Notes: generated by a model from the letters alone, not told the origin. A DNA stretch of 64,000 bases from Erwinia oleae (GCF_000770305.1 NZ_JNVB01000009.1:17108-81107); one strand, 5' to 3'. Positions 21,574-33,197 are shown, numbered from the stretch's first letter. Numbers and translations: made by a program.

Positions 21574-22561
21574 TTTTTCTTCACTTTATAAGTTTTATAC
21601 GAACAGCTTTCCTGGTGTTATTACCTTACGCATCAATGGGATGCTCAGGTATCATGCGCAATGTGCAGAAAAAAATTGTCCGCAACATTACTGGCCCTAC
21701 AAATCACACGCTTCACTTCCGTTAGCGCTGTATCAAACGAACCGATGACAGATGCTTCACGTTGATAAGTTGCCCCTGTGCCAAACAGGGATCGATAAGC
21801 ATAAGGGCACGTGCTTCTGGATAAAATTCCGGTGCCGCAGGCTTAATAATTAAGCGAGGCGGTGCCGTGGCGTCCTGTACGTTACTGCTCCTCCGTCTGC
21901 GCATCCGGATGGCATGCGCTCGGGAATCAATAAGAATTCTTTCACTGTCGATGCCACTAAAGAGGTATTTATATCACCCCTTCGGCCGGATTTTTCAGCC
22001 TAAAGTCTTCTGAATGCTATCCTGACATACTGCCGCTTAATTTTTAAGCCCCAAACTGACTATTCTTCTCGGTAAAATAAGATTTTATTGGCTATCCGTG
22101 CGCTTAGCCGTTTTCAACCACAAAAATTTATCATTTGCTTACATTCTGCGCGGGTTAAACTCCCTGCGGCCCGGCCCCATGTGGATAAACGCGTATATTA
22201 TACGCGCGGATGCCCTGTTCAAAATACAACCATTCAAATAAGCGTTTTTTGACAGTTACTGATATCATCAATCCATCTTTTTTAACCAGAACTCAACAGA
22301 AATGCACGCTGGATGACGCGAAATGAAGTGATTCCAGTAACAGAGCGCAATTGCAGGTTTAATAAACCAGAAAATTCTTTTTGCTCAGCATTTTTTACTG
22401 AGCAAATCGTTTGCGCATACTGTAGCTCTCCATACTCCCGGTAAAACCTTGTTAAACGTACTGAAGCCAGCGCATGCCCTTCTAAAGGGCAAGTGAGAAG
22501 AGTACATTGTGGAGGTTTTTCCACGGCAGGAACGCCGTCCTGAGAGTCTAAGGCGAGATAA
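21574..22561. other. Long lrhA-alaA divergent intergenic region
   Basis: 988 bases with no recognisable gene; short open frames inside have no ribosome sites or family resemblance. Three symmetrical elements are visible: GCTTAAT-A-ATTAAGC (21841-21855), CGCGTATA-T-TATACGCG (22190-22206) and a TGCCCTT-CTA-AAGGGCA stem-loop (22475-22491) in the probable alaA leader. The middle part (22020-22140) is AT-rich. E. coli also has a long spacer here. Confidence 0.6.
22190..22206. promoter_or_regulatory. 17-base perfect palindrome upstream of alaA
   Basis: Two 8-base arms (CGCGTATA and TATACGCG) surround one central T. It is 356 bases before the alaA start. It could be a regulator site or a stable hairpin; no matching family consensus was recognised. 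Confidence 0.35.
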
Positions 22562-23776
22562 ATGAATCCGATTGATAAGTCCGGCAAGCTGGATAATGTG
22601 TGTTACGACATTCGCGGCCCGGTACTAAAAGAAGCAAAGCGTCTTGAAGAAGAAGGTAATAAAGTTCTTAAACTGAATATTGGCAACCCTGCCCCGTTTG
22701 GTTTTGAAGCGCCTGACGAGATACTGGTTGATGTTATTCGTAATCTGCCGGGTGCGCAGGGCTACTGCGATTCAAAGGGACTCTATTCGGCGCGTAAGGC
22801 CATTGTGCAGCATTACCAGGCCCGCGGCATGCGCGAGATGACCGTCGAAGATGTCTATATCGGCAACGGCGTTTCCGAACTGATTGTGCAATCGATGCAG
22901 GCCTTGCTTAACAGCGGCGATGAGATGCTGGTCCCCGCTCCCGACTATCCACTGTGGACCGCCGCCGTCTCACTCTCCAGCGGCAAAGCAGTGCATTACC
23001 TCTGCGATGAATCAGCCGGTTGGTTTCCCGATCTCGACGACATTCGCAGTAAAATTACTCCGCGCACGCGCGGTATCGTGATTATTAACCCGAATAATCC
23101 AACGGGTGCGGTTTACAGCAAAGAGCTGCTGCTGGAAATTGTTGAGCTGGCGCGCCAGCACAACCTGATTATTTTTGCCGATGAGATCTACGACAAAATT
23201 CTTTATGATGCCGCTCAGCATCACTCAATTGCCGCGCTGGCGCCCGATCTGCTGACTATTACCTTTAACGGTTTATCGAAAACCTACCGTGTCGCGGGTT
23301 TTCGTCAGGGCTGGATGGTGCTTAACGGGCCGAAAGCCCACGCGAAAGGTTATATCGAAGGGCTGGAGATGCTGGCGTCAATGCGCCTCTGTGCCAACGT
23401 GCCGGCTCAGCATGCTATCCAGACCGCTCTGGGCGGCTATCAGAGCATCAGCGAATTTATTGTGCCCGGCGGCAGGCTGTATGAGCAACGGCAGCGCGCG
23501 TGGGAGCTGATTAATGATATTCCGGGCGTAAGCTGCGTGAAGCCCGAAGGTGCGCTGTATATGTTCCCCCGCATCGACGCGAAGAAGTTTAACCTTCACG
23601 ACGATCAGAAAATGGTGCTCGACTTCCTGCTTCAGGAGAAAGTGCTGCTGGTGCAAGGCACCGCCTTTAACTGGCCGTGGCCCGATCACGTGCGCATTGT
23701 TACCCTGCCCCACGTTAACGATCTGACCATGGCGATTGAAAAATTCGGCCGCTTCCTGGAAGGATATCGCCAATAG
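22562..23776 (+). CDS. alaA: Alanine aminotransferase AlaA
   Basis: PLP enzyme making alanine from pyruvate and glutamate, the main alanine-synthesis transaminase in E. coli (formerly YfbQ). The 404-residue protein matches E. coli AlaA throughout. PLP contacts are seen as [11 protein letters not shown] (176-186), FADEIYDK (205-212) and the Schiff-base Lys240 in [12 protein letters not shown]. The ATG follows a weak GGCGAGA ribosome site, and a small ACGGC/GCCGT stem lies just before it. Confidence 0.96.
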   Translation: MNPIDKSGKLDNVCYDIRGPVLKEAKRLEEEGNKVLKLNIGNPAPFGFEAPDEILVDVIRNLPGAQGYCDSKGLYSARKAIVQHYQARGMREMTVEDVYIGNGVSELIVQSMQALLNSGDEMLVPAPDYPLWTAAVSLSSGKAVHYLCDESAGWFPDLDDIRSKITPRTRGIVIINPNNPTGAVYSKELLLEIVELARQHNLIIFADEIYDKILYDAAQHHSIAALAPDLLTITFNGLSKTYRVAGFRQGWMVLNGPKAHAKGYIEGLEMLASMRLCANVPAQHAIQTALGGYQSISEFIVPGGRLYEQRQRAWELINDIPGVSCVKPEGALYMFPRIDAKKFNLHDDQKMVLDFLLQEKVLLVQGTAFNWPWPDHVRIVTLPHVNDLTMAIEKFGRFLEGYRQ

Positions 23777-23840
23777 TTACGCTACGCTTGTGAGGAGCCG
23801 GAAGCATCCGGCTCCTGCTGTCAACGCACTGGAACCTGCC

Positions 23841-24434
23841 ATGAATCAAAGCCATTTTTTCGCCCATCTTTCCCGTCTTAAATTAATTAACCGCTGGCCG
23901 CTGATGCGCAACGTGCGCACCGAAAATGTCTCTGAGCACAGCCTTCAGGTCGCAATGGTCGCCCACGCGCTGGCGATCATAAAGAACCAGAAATTTAACG
24001 GTAATCTTAACGCCGAGCGTATCGCCATGATGGCTATCTACCACGACGCCAGCGAGGTGTTGACCGGCGATCTCCCTACGCCAGTGAAGTATTACAATGC
24101 GCAAATCGCTTTTGAATATAAAAAAATTGAGAAAATCGCTCAGCAGAAACTGATTGAGATGCTGCCAGCAGAGCTACAGGCGGCTTACCGTCCACTGCTT
24201 GACGAACATCAGCACAGTGAGGACGAGAAGGCGATTGTGAAGCAGGCCGACGCGCTGTGCGCCTACCTCAAGTGTCTGGAAGAACTCGCGGCGGGTAATC
24301 ACGAATTCCAGCTGGCGAAAGCGCGCCTGGAGAAAACGCTGGCGGATCGTCACAGCCCTGAAATGGACTACTTTGTTGAGGTGTTTGTTCCCAGCTTTAA
24401 CCTCTCTCTGGATGAGATCAGCGGGGATCTCTAA
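23841..24434 (+). CDS. yfbR: 5'-deoxynucleotidase YfbR
   Basis: HD-domain phosphohydrolase that removes phosphate from deoxyribonucleoside 5'-monophosphates. The metal ligands His33, His68, Asp69 and Asp137 fall at exactly the E. coli positions ([21 protein letters not shown]). The protein has 197 residues. The start at 23841 ([19 protein letters not shown]) matches the family; the open frame extends 35 codons upstream into alaA. It is convergent with yfbS, and the two coding ends overlap by four bases. Confidence 0.95.
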   Translation: MNQSHFFAHLSRLKLINRWPLMRNVRTENVSEHSLQVAMVAHALAIIKNQKFNGNLNAERIAMMAIYHDASEVLTGDLPTPVKYYNAQIAFEYKKIEKIAQQKLIEMLPAELQAAYRPLLDEHQHSEDEKAIVKQADALCAYLKCLEELAAGNHEFQLAKARLEKTLADRHSPEMDYFVEVFVPSFNLSLDEISGDL

Positions 24435-26263
24435 AAAGGAAACAGCACCGGTACCAGCACCACGCTGACCATCATAATCAGCAGGGTAAACGGCACGCCG
24501 ACCTTCACGAAGTCGCCAAAGGTATAGCCGCCCGGGCCAAGAACGAGCGTGTTGACCGGTGATGACACCGGCGTCATAAAGGCCGCCGAGGCGGCGATCG
24601 CAACGATCAGCGTAAACGGATAGGGTGACAGGCCCATCTGCCCCGCCGCCGCCACGCCAACCGGCGCCATCAGCACCGCCGTAGCGGTATTTGAGATAAA
24701 CAGCCCAATAGTTGCACAGAGTATAAACAGGCAAAGCAGCATGATATGCGGACTGTAGCCGCCGGCCAGCGCCGTCAGGCCATTGACTATCAGCGCGACG
24801 CCGCCCGTCTTTTGTAGCGCCAGCGCAAAGGGCATCATACCGACAATCAGGATGATGCTCGGCCAGTGAATGGATTTGTAGGCGTTTTCCATATCAATGC
24901 AGCGAAATTTTCCCATCAGCAGGCAGGCAACCAGCGCCGCAACAGGGTTAGGGATCTCATCGGTCAGCATCATCGCCACCATCAGCGCCAGGCTGAAAAT
25001 CGCATGCGGCGCCTGGCTCTGCGCGGGGGCCACGTAGTCCGCCTCCTCCGGCAGATTAAGTACGATCATCTCGCGTGGATATTGCTTAAGATGAAGGATC
25101 TTTTTCCAGTCGCCAATGACCAGCAGGCTGTCGCCCAGCTCCAGCGAAACGTCTGTCAGCGCGCCTTCCAGTACCTCACCACGCCTGCGCAGCCCGACAA
25201 CGCTGGTGTCAAAGCGGGATCGAAAGGCGATCTCCCGCAGCGTTTTCCCTTGAAGCGCGGAATCAGGAACAATTAACACTTCCGCCAGGCCGACGTCCTG
25301 CGCGCGGTCGGAGAAGTAGTCGCCGCGCAGGATCATAGGTTCCAGCATCTGCTCGCCGCAGAACTCACGCAGATCGATATCGGCATTCGACATATCAATC
25401 AGCAGCACGTCACGCGCGCGAAACACCGTTGTGCCCGTGACCGGCACCATCACCCGACGAAACTTGCGCCAGCGCTCCAGGCCAACCACGTTGACGCTGT
25501 AGCGTTCACGCAGCTTTAAATCATCCAGCCGATAGCCAATAAGCGGCGATCCGCTGCGTACGGCCAGCCTTCTGGCACGTCCGGTGAGTTTGTAATCGCG
25601 GATCAAATCGCGCCAGGTGCGTCGTCCGAGCTTTTTCGCGCTGTTTTCGCCCTGCGGCGTGACCAGCCAGAAGCGCGCCAGCAGCATATAAGCAATTCCC
25701 AGCAACAGTGCCACCAGACCAATCGGCGTCACATCAAAAAAACCGAACCCGGCCAGCCCTTCGCGCACCAGCTCGCTGTTCACCACCAGGTTAGGCGGCG
25801 TGGCGACCAGCGTCAGCATGCCGCTGATCAACCCGGCGAAGCTGAGCGGCATCATCAGCCGTCCCGGTGAGCTTTTCATTTTTGCCGCCACGCTGAGCAC
25901 CACCGGTATGAATATCGCCACCACGCCGGTGGAGCTCATAAACGCGCCCAACCCCGCCACGGTCACCATCAGCAGCACCAGCATTTTTGTTTCGCTGCTG
26001 CCAGCCATTCTCATCAGCCAGTCACCCAGCCTCAGCGCCACGCCGGTACGGACCAGACCTTCGCCAATCACAAACAGCGCCGCAATAAGAATAACGTTAG
26101 GATCGCTGAAGCCGAGCGTCGCCTCCTGCAAGGTCAGCGTTCCGCTTAACACAAAAGCAATAATCACCAGCAGCGCCACAACGTCCATGCGCAGCCGACC
26201 GCTGACAAACAGCAGAATGGCAACGGCTAACAAACTGATAACCCAGAGAAGTTCTTTGTTCAC
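24431..26263 (-). CDS. yfbS: SLC13-type membrane transporter YfbS with TrkA-C domains
   Basis: Inner-membrane protein of the CitT/SLC13 anion-transporter family with two cytoplasmic TrkA-C (RCK_C) domains inserted in the middle (residues about 220-390). Helices cluster at 5-210 and 400-610. Conserved repeats [12 protein letters not shown] and [11 protein letters not shown] are those of the substrate-binding hairpins. The GTG start at 26263 gives 610 residues, the same as E. coli YfbS, and has a GAGAG ribosome site; the ORF is open 18 codons further. The substrate is unknown. Confidence 0.92.
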   Translation of the reverse strand: MNKELLWVISLLAVAILLFVSGRLRMDVVALLVIIAFVLSGTLTLQEATLGFSDPNVILIAALFVIGEGLVRTGVALRLGDWLMRMAGSSETKMLVLLMVTVAGLGAFMSSTGVVAIFIPVVLSVAAKMKSSPGRLMMPLSFAGLISGMLTLVATPPNLVVNSELVREGLAGFGFFDVTPIGLVALLLGIAYMLLARFWLVTPQGENSAKKLGRRTWRDLIRDYKLTGRARRLAVRSGSPLIGYRLDDLKLRERYSVNVVGLERWRKFRRVMVPVTGTTVFRARDVLLIDMSNADIDLREFCGEQMLEPMILRGDYFSDRAQDVGLAEVLIVPDSALQGKTLREIAFRSRFDTSVVGLRRRGEVLEGALTDVSLELGDSLLVIGDWKKILHLKQYPREMIVLNLPEEADYVAPAQSQAPHAIFSLALMVAMMLTDEIPNPVAALVACLLMGKFRCIDMENAYKSIHWPSIILIVGMMPFALALQKTGGVALIVNGLTALAGGYSPHIMLLCLFILCATIGLFISNTATAVLMAPVGVAAAGQMGLSPYPFTLIVAIAASAAFMTPVSSPVNTLVLGPGGYTFGDFVKVGVPFTLLIMMVSVVLVPVLFPF

Positions 26264-26301
26264 GGTGACTCTCAGTGCGATGTTTTCACACAGGATGCCA
26301 C

Positions 26302-26327
26302 AAAAAAAACCCCGCAATAGCGGGGTT
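26302..26327 (-). terminator. Terminator of the yfbU-yfbT unit
   Basis: Stem AACCCCGC / GCGGGGTT with an AATA-type loop and a leftward run of eight T, eleven bases after the yfbT stop. Confidence 0.88.
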
Positions 26328-26337
26328 ACATCATGGC

Positions 26338-26997
26338 TTAGTGTTTTCGATCCACATTGACGGAACCGTCGGCGTTTTTCTGGATAATCAGCTCCTCCAG
26401 CGAGGAGAGCTGCATATCCACATCCTCAAGGCGAGGAGAGCTGGCCGGCGCGTTCACCGCGATCACATGGCAGCCTGCCGCCAGGCCGGAGAGAATACCC
26501 GCTGCGGCGTCTTCCACCACCACGCACTCTTCCGGCTCCAGTTGAAGGAGCTGTGCGCCAAGGAGATAAGCATCCGGCTCGGGCTTGCCATTCTGAACGC
26601 GCTCCGCCGTCACCATGGTTTCAGGTTCGGGCAGTTCTGCCGCCTGACGGCGCGCCGAAGCGACCGGCAGCGAACCCGAGGTGACAATCGCCCAGGGAAT
26701 GTTCATCTCGCTGAGCATCGCCAGTAGCTGACGCGCGCCGGGCAGCGCGGTGATCCCGTCCGTGTCTTCCGCTTCGGTCTTTTCCAGCAGCAGAAACTCG
26801 TCACGGATCTCGTCTTCAGAGGCACCGGGCATGAAATGACGCAGTGAAGTGATCGCCTGCTTGCCGTGGATAAAATTCAGCACCTCTTCGCCCGCAATGC
26901 CGCGTCGTGATGCCCAGCTCAGCCAGGCGCGTTCCACAACCGGCAGGGAGTCCACCAGCGTGCCGTCCAGATCAAACAGAAAACCTTTACACTTCAC
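26338..26997 (-). CDS. yfbT: HAD-family sugar phosphatase YfbT (HxpA)
   Basis: Cytosolic haloacid-dehalogenase-type phosphatase, 219 residues (E. coli 216), acting on hexose phosphates in E. coli. Motif I is DLDGTLVDS with nucleophile Asp9 and Asp11; motif II is VTSGS; motif III/IV is [11 protein letters not shown] and [10 protein letters not shown]. The cap domain is of the small helical type (16-85). It starts 14 bases after yfbU and probably shares its transcript. Confidence 0.92.
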   Translation of the reverse strand: MKCKGFLFDLDGTLVDSLPVVERAWLSWASRRGIAGEEVLNFIHGKQAITSLRHFMPGASEDEIRDEFLLLEKTEAEDTDGITALPGARQLLAMLSEMNIPWAIVTSGSLPVASARRQAAELPEPETMVTAERVQNGKPEPDAYLLGAQLLQLEPEECVVVEDAAAGILSGLAAGCHVIAVNAPASSPRLEDVDMQLSSLEELIIQKNADGSVNVDRKH

Positions 26998-27011
26998 TGC
27001 GTTTTTCCTTT

Positions 27012-27506
27012 TCAGGCGTTAATAATTTGCGCGATCTCGTTCGCACTCAGATGATACTGCCGTGGACAAGTGTGCCATAAGGTCAGCATGCGTTGGTATT
27101 TTTCCCACATCGGCGTTTGCGCGTTAAAGCCGTGCGTGCCGGAATCAAAATGCGTATAGCGCCCTTCCACATTGACCATAAAGCGCACGTAACCCAGATA
27201 ACGCGCTTCCGTGGCCGCGTCAAAGCCGAGGAAATTCAGCCGACGCTCGTCGATGCCAGCGGGTGATTTCAGATTAGCCCATGAAACGTGCAGCGCGTGG
27301 TGCAGTTCCATAATATCGATGATAGTGCGGCAGACTGTTTCTGGTAGTTCGCCAAATTCGCGATCCAGCTCGCGCATTTGCAGGCCGTAGCCGCGTTCGA
27401 CGATGGTTTGCTGGCGACGATAGCGCTCGGCGTTATCGGGATCGAGCATACTCATCATCTTATATTGATTAGAGAGAATTAAACGTTGGGCGTTGGTCAT
27501 TTCCAT
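27012..27506 (-). CDS. yfbU: YfbU family protein
   Basis: Conserved enterobacterial protein of 164 residues, identical in length to E. coli YfbU; its function is not established. The sequence is mostly helical with conserved [15 protein letters not shown] at the start, [23 protein letters not shown] core and [13 protein letters not shown] at the end. Two ATGs lie in tandem; the AGGAG is six bases from the second (27506), which also gives the family N-terminus MEMTNAQ. Confidence 0.92.
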   Translation of the reverse strand: MEMTNAQRLILSNQYKMMSMLDPDNAERYRRQQTIVERGYGLQMRELDREFGELPETVCRTIIDIMELHHALHVSWANLKSPAGIDERRLNFLGFDAATEARYLGYVRFMVNVEGRYTHFDSGTHGFNAQTPMWEKYQRMLTLWHTCPRQYHLSANEIAQIINA

Positions 27507-27659
27507 CATTCACTCCTGCGTCACCGTGGACGAATTGCAATCTGAAAGGGATGACGCAAGAATGACATAAGCGGCGGCAATGCGGTACGGCAAGCCGCTG
27601 CTTCTTTGATTCAAACCGGGTTTTCGCCCCATTCAGGAAGCGAAAATTTCGCGCCGGGA

Positions 27660-28112
27660 TCAAAGATCGTCAAGAAAGGTTTTATCGAGCTGCCTGAACG
27701 CACGACGCAACACGTCGGCCAGCGACTGATAGGTTGGCTTTCCTTCCAGAGGTGCGATCGCCTGTCCGGCAGCCTGGAGCTTTTCGCGCACCTCGTGAAA
27801 CCAGTTCAGCAAGCCTGGCGGCAGCGGCGTGACGGAGCGTTTGCCCAGCCACCAAAGCCCCTGCATCGGCAGGCTACAGGCAAACAGCGCGGTTGCCACC
27901 GCCGGGCCGAGCTGGCCGCCCAGCGCGATTTGCCAGGTCAGAGAGAAAACGGCAACCGGCGGCATAAAGCGAATCGCAAATCGCGTGGCGCGCGCCACTC
28001 TGTTTTCCGGGAACATGGCTGCCAGACGTTTATCAACCGGCCATGTTTTCATGTAGTGCTGTCCGCGTTGAAACAGCTTTAACCAACCGACCGTACCGGA
28101 TTCTTTAGCCAT
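27660..28112 (-). CDS. yfbV: UPF0208 membrane protein YfbV
   Basis: Small inner-membrane protein of 150 residues (E. coli 151) with two close helices at about 40-85 ([17 protein letters not shown] and [17 protein letters not shown]). In E. coli YfbV has been linked to insulating the Ter macrodomain from MatP. The C-terminal [15 protein letters not shown] is strictly conserved. GGGGAG precedes the ATG at 28112. It is divergent from ackA, as in E. coli. Confidence 0.93.
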   Translation of the reverse strand: MAKESGTVGWLKLFQRGQHYMKTWPVDKRLAAMFPENRVARATRFAIRFMPPVAVFSLTWQIALGGQLGPAVATALFACSLPMQGLWWLGKRSVTPLPPGLLNWFHEVREKLQAAGQAIAPLEGKPTYQSLADVLRRAFRQLDKTFLDDL

Positions 28113-28437
28113 GGCTCCCCTCAACTTCATTAATAACATTTAAACAAAAAATACAAATAACCAACGTTAGCTTACAACTTTCAAAATATTTTGTTTTTGA
28201 ACGGCAGTCTGGTTATCCTGTGCCCGTTTCTACAAGGTCAGCCGAAAGGGAGAACATTAATGGACTCTTTTCAAAAGGCTGATATCAAAAATTTGTGCAA
28301 TTTTTCTATTTTTTTTATGTCGGTGGTCAAAGTTTGCCACAAGCATGACATTCATCATTAATGTACCAGCTTTCATGCGCTACGCTGATAGTCTGACTGA
28401 GTTTTTTTTCGCCATTTTTAACCAATAGGGACCTTCC
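28113..28437. other. Divergent yfbV-ackA promoter region
   Basis: 325 bases, strongly AT-rich (28133-28200 and 28280-28330). It must contain the ackA promoters. TTGCCA at 28334-28339 with AT-rich sequence 17-18 bases later is a possible promoter but is weak. No other structure was found. Confidence 0.5.
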
Positions 28438-29640
28438 ATGTCGAGTAAGTTAGTACTGGTTCTGAACTGCGGCAGTTCTTCACTTAAGTTTGCCATCATT
28501 GATCCTGCAAACGGTGAGGAGTATCTCTCCGGTTTATCCGAATGCTTCCACCTGCCCGAAGCCCGTATCAAATGGAAAATGGAAGGTAGCAAACAGGAAG
28601 CCGCCCTGGGCGCCGGCGCCGCGCACAGCGAAGCCCTCAATTTCATTGTTAAAACTATTCTGGCACAAAAACCTGAGCTTTCAGCACAAATTGCTGCAAT
28701 CGGTCACCGCATCGTTCACGGCGGTGAAAAACTGACTCAGTCGGTGGTGATTGACGAAAACATCATTCAGAGCATTAAAGACGCGTCTTCTTTTGCTCCG
28801 CTGCACAATCCGGCGCACCTGATCGGTATTGATGAAGCGATGAAAAACTTCCCACACCTTTCTGATAAAAATGTGGCAGTTTTCGACACCGCTTTCCATC
28901 AGACTATGCCTGAAGAGTCTTATCTTTATGCGCTGCCTTATCATCTTTATAAGGAACACGGCGTTCGTCGCTACGGCGCGCACGGCACCAGCCACTACTA
29001 CGTAATGCATGAAGCGGCAAAAGTGCTGAACAAGCCGGTTGAAGAGCTGAATATCATTACCTGCCATCTGGGTAACGGCGCATCCATTTCTGCCATCCGC
29101 AACGGCGAATGCGTGGATACCTCAATGGGTCTGACGCCGCTGGAAGGCCTGGTGATGGGCACCCGTTCCGGCGATATCGATCCGGCTATTATCTTCTTCC
29201 TGCACGACACGCTGGGCATGAGCGTTGACGCCATCAATAAGCTGCTGACCAAAGAGTCTGGTCTTCTTGGCCTGACCGGCGTCACCAGCGACTGCCGTTA
29301 CGTTGAAGAAAACTACGAAACCAAAGAAGACGCGAAACGCGCGATGGACGTTTTCTGTCACCGTCTGGCGAAATACATCGGCTCGTACGCGGCGCTGATG
29401 GAAGGCCGTCTCGATGCGGTGATCTTTACCGGCGGCATCGGTGAAAACGCGGCAATGGTGCGTGAGCTGTCGCTGGCGAAGCTGTCGCTGCTCGGTTTTG
29501 AGGTGGATCATGAGCGTAACCTCGCGGCGCGCTTCGGCAACGCGGGCTTCATCAACAAAGAAGGCACGCGTCCGGCCGTGGTCATTCCTACCAACGAAGA
29601 GTTGGTTATCGCCCGCGACGCCAGCCGTCTGACCGCCTGA
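28438..29640 (+). CDS. ackA: Acetate kinase
   Basis: Makes ATP and acetate from acetyl phosphate and ADP, the second step of overflow acetate production. The 400-residue protein begins with the family signature [11 protein letters not shown], with Asn10 in the nucleotide-binding region, and carries [24 protein letters not shown] and [14 protein letters not shown]. It is the first gene of ackA-pta; a short stem-loop lies in the 101-base spacer to pta. Confidence 0.98.
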   Translation: MSSKLVLVLNCGSSSLKFAIIDPANGEEYLSGLSECFHLPEARIKWKMEGSKQEAALGAGAAHSEALNFIVKTILAQKPELSAQIAAIGHRIVHGGEKLTQSVVIDENIIQSIKDASSFAPLHNPAHLIGIDEAMKNFPHLSDKNVAVFDTAFHQTMPEESYLYALPYHLYKEHGVRRYGAHGTSHYYVMHEAAKVLNKPVEELNIITCHLGNGASISAIRNGECVDTSMGLTPLEGLVMGTRSGDIDPAIIFFLHDTLGMSVDAINKLLTKESGLLGLTGVTSDCRYVEENYETKEDAKRAMDVFCHRLAKYIGSYAALMEGRLDAVIFTGGIGENAAMVRELSLAKLSLLGFEVDHERNLAARFGNAGFINKEGTRPAVVIPTNEELVIARDASRLTA

Positions 29641-29650
29641 GCATTCTCCT

Positions 29651-29678
29651 CCGCCAGCTCAGGCTGGCGGCGTTGTTT
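29651..29678 (+). terminator. ackA-pta intercistronic stem-loop
   Basis: Perfect 8-bp stem CCGCCAGC / GCTGGCGG with a TCAG loop followed by CGTTGTTTT. The T tail is interrupted, so partial termination or protection of ackA mRNA is more likely than full termination, allowing more AckA than Pta. Confidence 0.5.
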
Positions 29679-29741
29679 TGACACCAACAAAGCGTACCCG
29701 CCGTTGCTTCAGCAGCGAGGAGTGGTACAGAGAGGTTTCCC

Positions 29742-31886
29742 GTGTCTCGTACTATTATGTTAATTCCCACCGGCACCAGCGTCGGCCTCACCAGTATCAG
29801 CCTTGGCGTGATCCGCGCCATGGAGCGCAAGGGCGTTCGCCTGAGCGTATTCAAACCTATCGCCCAGCCGCGTGCGGGCGGCGACGCGCCGGATCAGACC
29901 ACCAAGATCATTCGCTCCAACTCATCCATTCCTGCCGCCGAACCGCTGGCAATGAGCAGCGTGGAGTCCCTGCTTGGTTCCAACCAGCAGGACGTGCTGA
30001 TGGAAGAGATTATCAAGCGCTACCACGAAAACACCAAAGATGCCGAAGTGGTGCTGGTGGAAGGCCTGGTGCCGACCCGCAAGCATCAGTTTGCGTCAGC
30101 GCTGAACTTTGAGATCGCCAAGACGCTGAATGCGGAAATCGTCTTTGTGATGTCACTGGGCAATGATTCCGCCGCACAGTTAAAAGAGCGCATCGAACTG
30201 ACGCAGAGCAGCTTCGGCGGCAGCAAGAATAAAAATATCACCGGCGTGATCATTAACAAACTGAATGCGCCCGTTGATGAGCAGGGCCGTACCCGCCCTG
30301 ACCTTTCGGAGATTTTTGACGATTCGACCAAGGCCAGCATCGCCAATATCGATCCGAAGCAGCTTTTCGCCAACAGTCCGCTACCGGTGCTGGGCTGCGT
30401 ACCGTGGAGCTTCGATCTGATCGCCACGCGCGCGATTGATATGTGTCATCACCTGAAGGCGGATGTGATCAACGAAGGCGATATCAACACCCGCCGCGTG
30501 AAGTCCGTGACCTTCTGTGCGCGAAGTCTGCCGCACATGCTGGAGCACTTCCGCCCTGGTTCGCTGCTGGTGACCTCTGCCGACCGTCCTGACGTGCTGG
30601 TTGCCGCCTGCCTGGCGGCGATGAACGGCGTCGAGATTGGTGCGATCCTGCTGACCGGCGGATATCAAATCGACGAACCTATTCGTAAACTGTGCGAACG
30701 CGCTTTCGCCACCGGCCTGCCGGTCTTTATGGTGAAAACCAACACCTGGCAGACCTCGCTGAGCCTGCAAAGCTTTAATCTGGAAGTGCCGAGCGACGAT
30801 ACACAGCGCATTGAGCGCGTGCAGGAGTACGTGGCCAGCCACATCGACTCCGAATGGATCGACTCGCTGACCGCCACCTCCGAGCGCAGCCGTCGCCTCT
30901 CTCCGCCAGCGTTCCGTTATCAGCTCACTGAACTGGCGCGCCAGGCTCGCAAACGCATTGTGCTGCCGGAAGGCGACGAGCCGCGTACGGTGAAAGCCGC
31001 AGCCATCTGCGCCGAACGTGGTATCGCCACCTGCGTACTGCTGGGCAATCCGGAAGAGATCCAGCGCGTTGCCGCCGTTCAGGGTGTTGAATTGGGTAAA
31101 GGTATCGATATCGTCGATCCTGAAGTGGTGCGTGAAGAGTACGTTGCCCGCCTGGTTGAACTGCGTAAGAGCAAGGGCATGACCGAAGTGGTGGCGCGCG
31201 AGCAGCTGGAAGACAACGTGATGCTCGGCACCATGATGCTGGAGCGTAACGAAGTTGACGGTCTGGTATCCGGCGCGGTTCATACCACGGCCAATACCAT
31301 TCGTCCGCCATTGCAGTTGATCAAAACGGCGCCGGGCAGTTCGCTGGTTTCTTCCGTGTTCTTTATGCTGCTGCCTGAGCAGGTGCTGGTCTATGGCGAC
31401 TGCGCCATTAACCCGGACCCGAATCCGGAACAGCTGGCCGAAATTGCTATTCAGTCTGCGGATTCCGCCACCGCGTTTGGTATCGAACCACGCGTGGCGA
31501 TGATTTCGTACTCAACCGGCAACTCAGGCGCAGGCAGCGACGTGGAAAAAGTACGTGAAGCTACGCGCATCGCCAAAGAGAAACGCCCGGATCTGGTGAT
31601 TGATGGCCCGCTTCAGTACGACGCGGCGATCATGGATGACGTGGCCAAATCCAAAGCGCCAAATTCGCCCGTGGCCGGTCGCGCCACCGTGTTCATCTTC
31701 CCGGATTTGAACACCGGTAATACGACCTATAAAGCGGTGCAGCGCTCTGCCGACCTGATCTCCATCGGGCCAATGCTTCAGGGCATGCGTAAGCCGGTTA
31801 ACGACCTTTCGCGCGGCGCGCTGGTAGACGATATCGTTTACACCATTGCACTGACGGCTATTCAGTCTAAGCAGGCCGAAAGCTAA
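29742..31886 (+). CDS. pta: Phosphate acetyltransferase
   Basis: Interconverts acetyl-CoA and acetyl phosphate. A 714-residue class II enzyme: N-terminal P-loop-like domain ([13 protein letters not shown]), central DRTGG domain (about 220-340) that senses NADH and pyruvate in E. coli, and catalytic PTA_PTB domain (about 390-710) with [24 protein letters not shown] and [13 protein letters not shown]. The start is GTG at 29742, as the family N-terminus MSRTIMLIP requires. Confidence 0.98.
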   Translation: MSRTIMLIPTGTSVGLTSISLGVIRAMERKGVRLSVFKPIAQPRAGGDAPDQTTKIIRSNSSIPAAEPLAMSSVESLLGSNQQDVLMEEIIKRYHENTKDAEVVLVEGLVPTRKHQFASALNFEIAKTLNAEIVFVMSLGNDSAAQLKERIELTQSSFGGSKNKNITGVIINKLNAPVDEQGRTRPDLSEIFDDSTKASIANIDPKQLFANSPLPVLGCVPWSFDLIATRAIDMCHHLKADVINEGDINTRRVKSVTFCARSLPHMLEHFRPGSLLVTSADRPDVLVAACLAAMNGVEIGAILLTGGYQIDEPIRKLCERAFATGLPVFMVKTNTWQTSLSLQSFNLEVPSDDTQRIERVQEYVASHIDSEWIDSLTATSERSRRLSPPAFRYQLTELARQARKRIVLPEGDEPRTVKAAAICAERGIATCVLLGNPEEIQRVAAVQGVELGKGIDIVDPEVVREEYVARLVELRKSKGMTEVVAREQLEDNVMLGTMMLERNEVDGLVSGAVHTTANTIRPPLQLIKTAPGSSLVSSVFFMLLPEQVLVYGDCAINPDPNPEQLAEIAIQSADSATAFGIEPRVAMISYSTGNSGAGSDVEKVREATRIAKEKRPDLVIDGPLQYDAAIMDDVAKSKAPNSPVAGRATVFIFPDLNTGNTTYKAVQRSADLISIGPMLQGMRKPVNDLSRGALVDDIVYTIALTAIQSKQAES

Positions 31887-31903
31887 ACGCGCATTTTTTC
31901 AGC

Positions 31904-31934
31904 AAAAGCGAGCCTCCCGGCTCGCTTTTTTTTA
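31904..31934 (+). terminator. Terminator of ackA-pta
   Basis: Stem AAAGCGAGCC / GGCTCGCTTT with a TCCC loop and a run of T. It begins 17 bases after the pta stop. Confidence 0.9.
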
Positions 31935-32184
31935 TTTCATGACTTCCCTTTAAAAAGCGACATCACTTCCCTGGCGAGATATTTCAAAACCTGCCGGTTT
32001 ATTCCCTTTAAAACACCTTTCTGCCCGCTGCAAGCAGTTGAAAAAATTAACTTACAGCAAATTCCCGCATTTTTTTTGGGCACAGTTTCATTCCCAGACT
32101 AATCTTATACAGGCAAGGAAATGGCAGGAACGCCTATAACGATATTTAAAAAATGTTTTTTTGACTTGATAAAGGGGTTTTTCA

Positions 32185-33177
32185 ATGAGCGACATTCATA
32201 CTCAACCGGTTTACAGCGAAATAAATAACGGCACTCCGTTAAAACGTATTTCCTGGAGTGCTATTTTTGCAGGCGTCATTATTTCAATCGTCATTTATTT
32301 ATTGCTGTCCATATTAGGAACGGCGATAGGCGCAACCACTATCGATCCGCTTAAGGAACAGAATCCTCTGGATGGTTTAGGTAAAGGCGCATTAATCTGG
32401 ACAGGCCTGAGCATGTTCATCTCCATAGCCGCGGGCGCCTTTATTACCGGCCGTCTCGCGCAGCGTGAGGGTGCGCTGCACGGATTGCTGATGTGGTCAG
32501 TGAATACGCTGGTCTGCGTATGGTTTGCCATCTCCCTTATTAGCAGTGCAGCAAGCGGAACGGCAAGCGTCATTGGTTCAGGCTTCAGCCTGTTGGGCAA
32601 TGGCCTTTCATCGATTGCGCCTACGCTTACGCAAAAAGCGAAAGATACGCTGAAGGAGAATAATATCGATCTCGGCAATGTGCAGAATGAACTGGAGACG
32701 ACGCTACGCCAAACCGGCAAGCCTGAACTTCAGCCAGAAAATATTCAGCAGAAAGCTGAAAAAGAAAGTAATAATGCACAAAATCAGGCAGAGAATACCG
32801 CAAACCATCCACAAACGGCGGATACTGATTTGGCGAACTGGTTCAAAGGCGTCGTCGAACGTAATGAGGACACGCTTCAGGCCGCCGATATCGATGCGCT
32901 GAAAAATATTATTAAGGCGCGTACCGGTAAAAGCGATCAGGAAGTCGATCAGATCGTTGAGCAGACGCAAAAAAGTTATCAACAGGCGCGTCAGAAATAT
33001 CAGCAGTTAAAACAGGAAGCAGAGCAGAAAGCACGCGAAGCAGCAGATAAAGCGGCAGCGGCAACGGCGAAAGCCAGCTGGGCTGCGCTGATTGTGCTGA
33101 TTATCGAAGCCGCTATCGCCGGCGCTATGGGCATGGTGGGCCGTCGTAACCAGCCACGTCCGGTTGTGGTGCGTTAA
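32185..33177 (+). CDS. Membrane protein of unknown function with long coiled-coil-like domain
   Basis: Not recognised by name. Residues about 25-48, 70-92 and 98-125 form an N-terminal three-helix membrane unit rich in small residues (AIFAGVIISIVIYLLLSILG; FISIAAGAFITGRLA). Residues 150-295 are hydrophilic, rich in Gln, Glu, Lys and Ala, probably helical, with Ala/Glu/Lys repeats near 270-295. A last membrane helix (ALIVLIIEAAIAGAMG) is near 300-320, and the tail is basic and proline-rich. If four helices is right, the long middle domain and both ends face the same side. It stands alone, with a terminator after it, where E. coli has yfcC. No role can be assigned; envelope stress or osmotic protection is only a guess. 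Confidence 0.75.
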   Translation: MSDIHTQPVYSEINNGTPLKRISWSAIFAGVIISIVIYLLLSILGTAIGATTIDPLKEQNPLDGLGKGALIWTGLSMFISIAAGAFITGRLAQREGALHGLLMWSVNTLVCVWFAISLISSAASGTASVIGSGFSLLGNGLSSIAPTLTQKAKDTLKENNIDLGNVQNELETTLRQTGKPELQPENIQQKAEKESNNAQNQAENTANHPQTADTDLANWFKGVVERNEDTLQAADIDALKNIIKARTGKSDQEVDQIVEQTQKSYQQARQKYQQLKQEAEQKAREAADKAAAATAKASWAALIVLIIEAAIAGAMGMVGRRNQPRPVVVR

Positions 33178-33197
33178 TCGTTCATCCCTAAAAAGTA

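Noticed and set aside
22282..22587. 101-codon minus-strand frame upstream of alaA
   Set aside because: It runs into the alaA start on the opposite strand, lacks a ribosome site and looks like no known family.
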